A stretch of 64,000 nt of DNA, from NCBI RefSeq assembly GCF_030581005.1, contig NZ_JAUQSX010000016.1, positions 62,001-126,000 on the forward strand, in the 5' to 3' direction. Below the pieces are notes generated by a model. The model saw only the letters and a list, made by a program, of their open reading frames with translations. It was not told the origin of the DNA and did not search any database. Below, piece after piece: positions 61,993 to 64,000 of the stretch. The DNA is from Hymenobacter mellowenesis. Lineage in GTDB: Bacteria > Bacteroidota > Bacteroidia > Cytophagales > Hymenobacteraceae. The position numbers and the translations under genes are program-made. Positions within the stretch are counted from its first letter, which is position 1. Each line of letters opens with the position of its first letter.

Positions 61993-62727
61993 ATGAAACA
62001 TTCGTTCCTTCTCTTCGCCACCGGGCTTCTCGCGGTGGCCTGCCAGAAAAAAGACCCCGAGATAACGCCCCGCGAAGCTGAAGACCCGGACTGGATAAAG
62101 CTGGAAATCAAGACTGTTTTTTCCGGCGATGAAGCTTACTCCGTTTGGGGCGACATCGACAAAACCCTGCTGGTTTCGACGAAGGCGCACATTTACGCTA
62201 CTTCCGACCAAGGCAAGACCTGGCAGGAGCGGAAGAATTTTTACAGTGCCACCTACGGTTTTCTAGCGCGCAACGACACGGTTTTCGCCCTCAGCAACTA
62301 CTTCACCGATGCGCAGGGCCAGAACAACGCTTCCTTTGTTGATTACTTCACCACCGACCTTGGTAAAACGTGGGTCTACGTGAACACCGTGCCCCGGGGC
62401 TACGAGAAATACCACCGCCTGGCCCAGCCTTTTGGCCGGGTAGAAACCGCCGGTATCACGTACCGCACCCAGGAAAATACCCAGCCCATCGCCAACTCCA
62501 CCAGCCGCCTGGTGGTTGCCTCCGACCTGCTGCGGACGAACGGCACCACACAAACCAAGATGCGCCTGCCCGCCAGCCATTACCTCAAGGGCCTGTACCT
62601 CGATGGGCAGCAGCGGCTGTATGTGGCGGCCTCCGGCCTGCGCTTCGATACCAGCACCGGCCAGGCCATCGACCCCACGGTGGGCCGCCCGGCGGTGGTG
62701 TACGTTTCGCGGCGGCCGCTGCCGTAA
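61993..62727 (+). CDS. Lipoprotein with BNR/Asp-box-like repeats
   Basis: Encodes 244 residues from the ATG at 61993. Lipobox LAVAC (Cys about 17). Two Asp-box-type turns, TSDQGKTW and TTDLGKTW, point to a sialidase-like or photosystem-assembly-like beta-propeller, but the protein is short for a full propeller. Function unknown; likely anchored in the outer membrane or periplasm. Confidence 0.72.
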   Translation: MKHSFLLFATGLLAVACQKKDPEITPREAEDPDWIKLEIKTVFSGDEAYSVWGDIDKTLLVSTKAHIYATSDQGKTWQERKNFYSATYGFLARNDTVFALSNYFTDAQGQNNASFVDYFTTDLGKTWVYVNTVPRGYEKYHRLAQPFGRVETAGITYRTQENTQPIANSTSRLVVASDLLRTNGTTQTKMRLPASHYLKGLYLDGQQRLYVAASGLRFDTSTGQAIDPTVGRPAVVYVSRRPLP

Positions 62728-62728
62728 A

Positions 62729-62762
62729 GCGGCCCTGGGCGGCCGCGCCCACCCAGGGCCGC
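62729..62762. terminator. GC-rich hairpin after the lipoprotein gene
   Basis: GCGGCCCTGGG / CCCAGGGCCGC around a 12-nt loop, directly after the stop at 62727. No T run follows, so termination is uncertain; it may be an mRNA 3' stabiliser or just stem-forming. Confidence 0.45.
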
Positions 62763-62782
62763 CGTCTGCGTACGATGAATTC

Positions 62783-63421
62783 ATGAACCCCAACGACGCC
62801 CTTCCCGCCAATATTTTCCGCCGCCAGGACGAAACGCCTGATGCCGAGTTCTACCACCACCCGCGCTTCGTGACGCACATCGACGACCGCGCCATTGCGG
62901 CCGTCACGCAGCTCTACCGCGAGTACTTCCCGCCCGATAGCGCCCTGCTCGACCTGATGAGCAGCTGGGTGAGCCACCTGCCGCCCGAGGTGCCCTACCG
63001 CCGCGTGGTGGGCCTGGGCATGAACGAAGCCGAGCTGAAAGCCAATCCGCACCTGGCCAGCTTCGTGGTGCAGGACCTCAACCAGCAGCCCATTCTGCCT
63101 TTCGTTGATGATGAATTCGACGGCGCCGCCATCTGCGTCTCCATCGACTACCTGACGCAGCCGGTGGCGGTGCTGCGCGAGCTGGCCCGCGTGCTCCGGC
63201 CCGAGGCCCCGCTGGTCATCACCTTTTCCAACCGCTGCTTTCCCAGCAAAGCCATTGCCGCTTGGCACGCGCTAGACGACCGTGGCCACCTGGCCCTGGT
63301 GCGCCAATACCTGACCGCCGCCGCCGGCTGGCACGCCATCGAGCTACTCGACTGCAGCCCGCTGCCGCCCGGCCGCTCCGACCCGCTTTTTGCCGTGGTG
63401 GCGCGGGTGGCGGCGGGCTGA
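62783..63421 (+). CDS. Methyltransferase-like protein (class I SAM fold, partial motifs)
   Basis: Encodes 212 residues from the ATG at 62783. The pattern LLDLMSSWVSHLP...VVGLGMNEAELKANP, then FVVQDLNQQPILPFVDDEFDGAAICVSIDYL and the post-motif ELARVLRPEAPLVITFSNRC, follows the layout of class I SAM methyltransferases, though the first Gly-rich loop is not canonical. Substrate unknown. Confidence 0.78.
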   Translation: MNPNDALPANIFRRQDETPDAEFYHHPRFVTHIDDRAIAAVTQLYREYFPPDSALLDLMSSWVSHLPPEVPYRRVVGLGMNEAELKANPHLASFVVQDLNQQPILPFVDDEFDGAAICVSIDYLTQPVAVLRELARVLRPEAPLVITFSNRCFPSKAIAAWHALDDRGHLALVRQYLTAAAGWHAIELLDCSPLPPGRSDPLFAVVARVAAG

Positions 63422-63449
63422 GTGGTGGAAGTCGTAGCTATCAAAGAAC

Positions 63450-63536
63450 GTCATGCTGAGCGCAGCGAAATATCTTACCCGCCACCAATAATCATTTACT
63501 TATGCGGGCAAGATGCTTCGCTGCGCTCAGCATGAC
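63450..63536. repeat. Family A palindrome, copy A11
   Basis: Arms GTCATGCTGAGCGCAGCG / CGCTGCGCTCAGCATGAC are perfect reverse complements. The inner left arm has drifted (AAATATCTTACCCGC against GCGGGCAAGATGC). Confidence 0.9.
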
Positions 63537-63704
63537 CGCCTGGACTTGCGCCTGCTGCTACACAGCTACTTAAACCGCCCGCTGCCACTGCTAAAAAATC
63601 TTTTGCCGCCGGAGATGCGCAGCTAGGATTATAGCAATTCGTCGCTCTACCTTTGGTTCGACGGATTGTCTACCTTCCCGAAATCTAATTCCTCCGACGG
63701 TTTT

Positions 63705-64000
63705 ATGCGTCTCTTGTTTTTGCTGTCTTTGGTGGGCAGCATGCTGGCTACCCCGGCGTTGGCGCAGCAGGCGCCTTACCTGCCTTTTTACTCTCCCGAT
63801 ACCGTGCGGGTGCACCAGATGGCCGTGGAACACCGCGCCGCTGTGCAGAAGTACCTCGTGACGCCCAAGTCGGTGAGCGGCGAGTACAAGGACCATTACA
63901 AGCGCATCGCGCAGGAAGCGGCCACCGACGTGTATAACACCGTCCGCTACTCTGCCCTCGTCGACCCCGTGCTGAACCCCTACGTGCAGGGCGTGTTCGC
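63705..64000 (+). CDS. Exported protein of unknown function (3' end outside window)
   Basis: The frame opens at an ATG at 63705 with a signal peptide (LFLLSLVGSMLATPALAQQ) and runs to the window edge (about 98 residues visible). The visible mature part (VRVHQMAVEHRAAVQKYLVT, EAATDVYNTVRYSALVDPVL) is helical and would suit the N-terminal region of a peptidase M48-like or similar periplasmic protein, but no catalytic motif is yet reached. The call is provisional. Confidence 0.6.
   Translation, partial: MRLLFLLSLVGSMLATPALAQQAPYLPFYSPDTVRVHQMAVEHRAAVQKYLVTPKSVSGEYKDHYKRIAQEAATDVYNTVRYSALVDPVLNPYVQGVF

Overview
The window is ordinary chromosome from a GC-rich member of the Bacteroidota, most likely Hymenobacter or a close relative in the Cytophagales. 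The evidence is: type IX secretion (T9SS) C-terminal sorting domains on three secreted proteins (2424-5057, 12971-13621, 41055-45215); Bacteroidota-specific families (GWxTD protein, DUF2723 membrane protein, HmuY, Cys-rich RicT/PSP1); many lipoproteins; Bacteroidota-type promoters (TTTG or TTG, 18-19 bp, TAnnTTTG) before several genes; and Shine-Dalgarno sequences that are mostly absent. I see no rRNA, tRNA, CRISPR array, prophage, integrase or IS transposase. The genus is inferred from general character, not from a marker gene.

Layout. 1-13.6 kb: ricT (cut by the window edge), an M57-like metalloprotease lipoprotein, a subtilisin-like T9SS protease, a zinc alcohol dehydrogenase, a beta-propeller protein, lpxH, then rsfS-ftsH-LUD on the minus strand, birA and a cupredoxin. 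13.9-25.6 kb: DUF2723 protein, GWxTD protein overlapping rlmB, a secreted unknown, mannose-1-phosphate guanylyltransferase, kdsD, recQ and a half-size EamA transporter. 25.6-33.7 kb: a complete heme-uptake locus on the minus strand (TonB receptor, HmuY, HmuT, HmuU, a VOC protein, HmuV, HmuS, a small Cys-rich protein), driven by one clear promoter flanked by two Fur-box-like palindromes. 33.8-41 kb: bacilliredoxin, GH43, M28 peptidase, DUF3850 protein, and a two-gene osmoprotectant-type ABC transporter. 41-50 kb: a giant HYR/SprB-repeat T9SS surface protein, a GNAT acetyltransferase, a gene split by an amber codon and an M1 aminopeptidase. 50-54 kb: 5-oxoprolinase genes pxpB-pxpC-pxpA plus an NRAMP-like transporter. 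54-64 kb: glpD, an NCS1 symporter, msrB, a uvrA paralogue, several secreted unknowns and a methyltransferase-like protein.

The most striking single gene is the permease/substrate-binding fusion at 39297-40868. Its substrate-binding domain is circularly permuted: the usual C-terminal half comes first and the usual N-terminal half last, with the two cut points coinciding, so one whole domain is present in swapped order.

The most striking genome-scale feature is a load of intergenic palindromes: eleven copies of an ~90-110 bp hairpin element (family A, core GTCATGCTGAGCGCAG), plus families built on CTCTCCTGCGGAGAG (B), GTGAGGTG or AGTGAG motifs (C) and GTGGACTCTGTGAGTCC (D). They sit in five of the seven gaps of the heme operon. 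One supplies the last codons and stop of hmuV, and another appears to supply the start codon of the beta-propeller gene.
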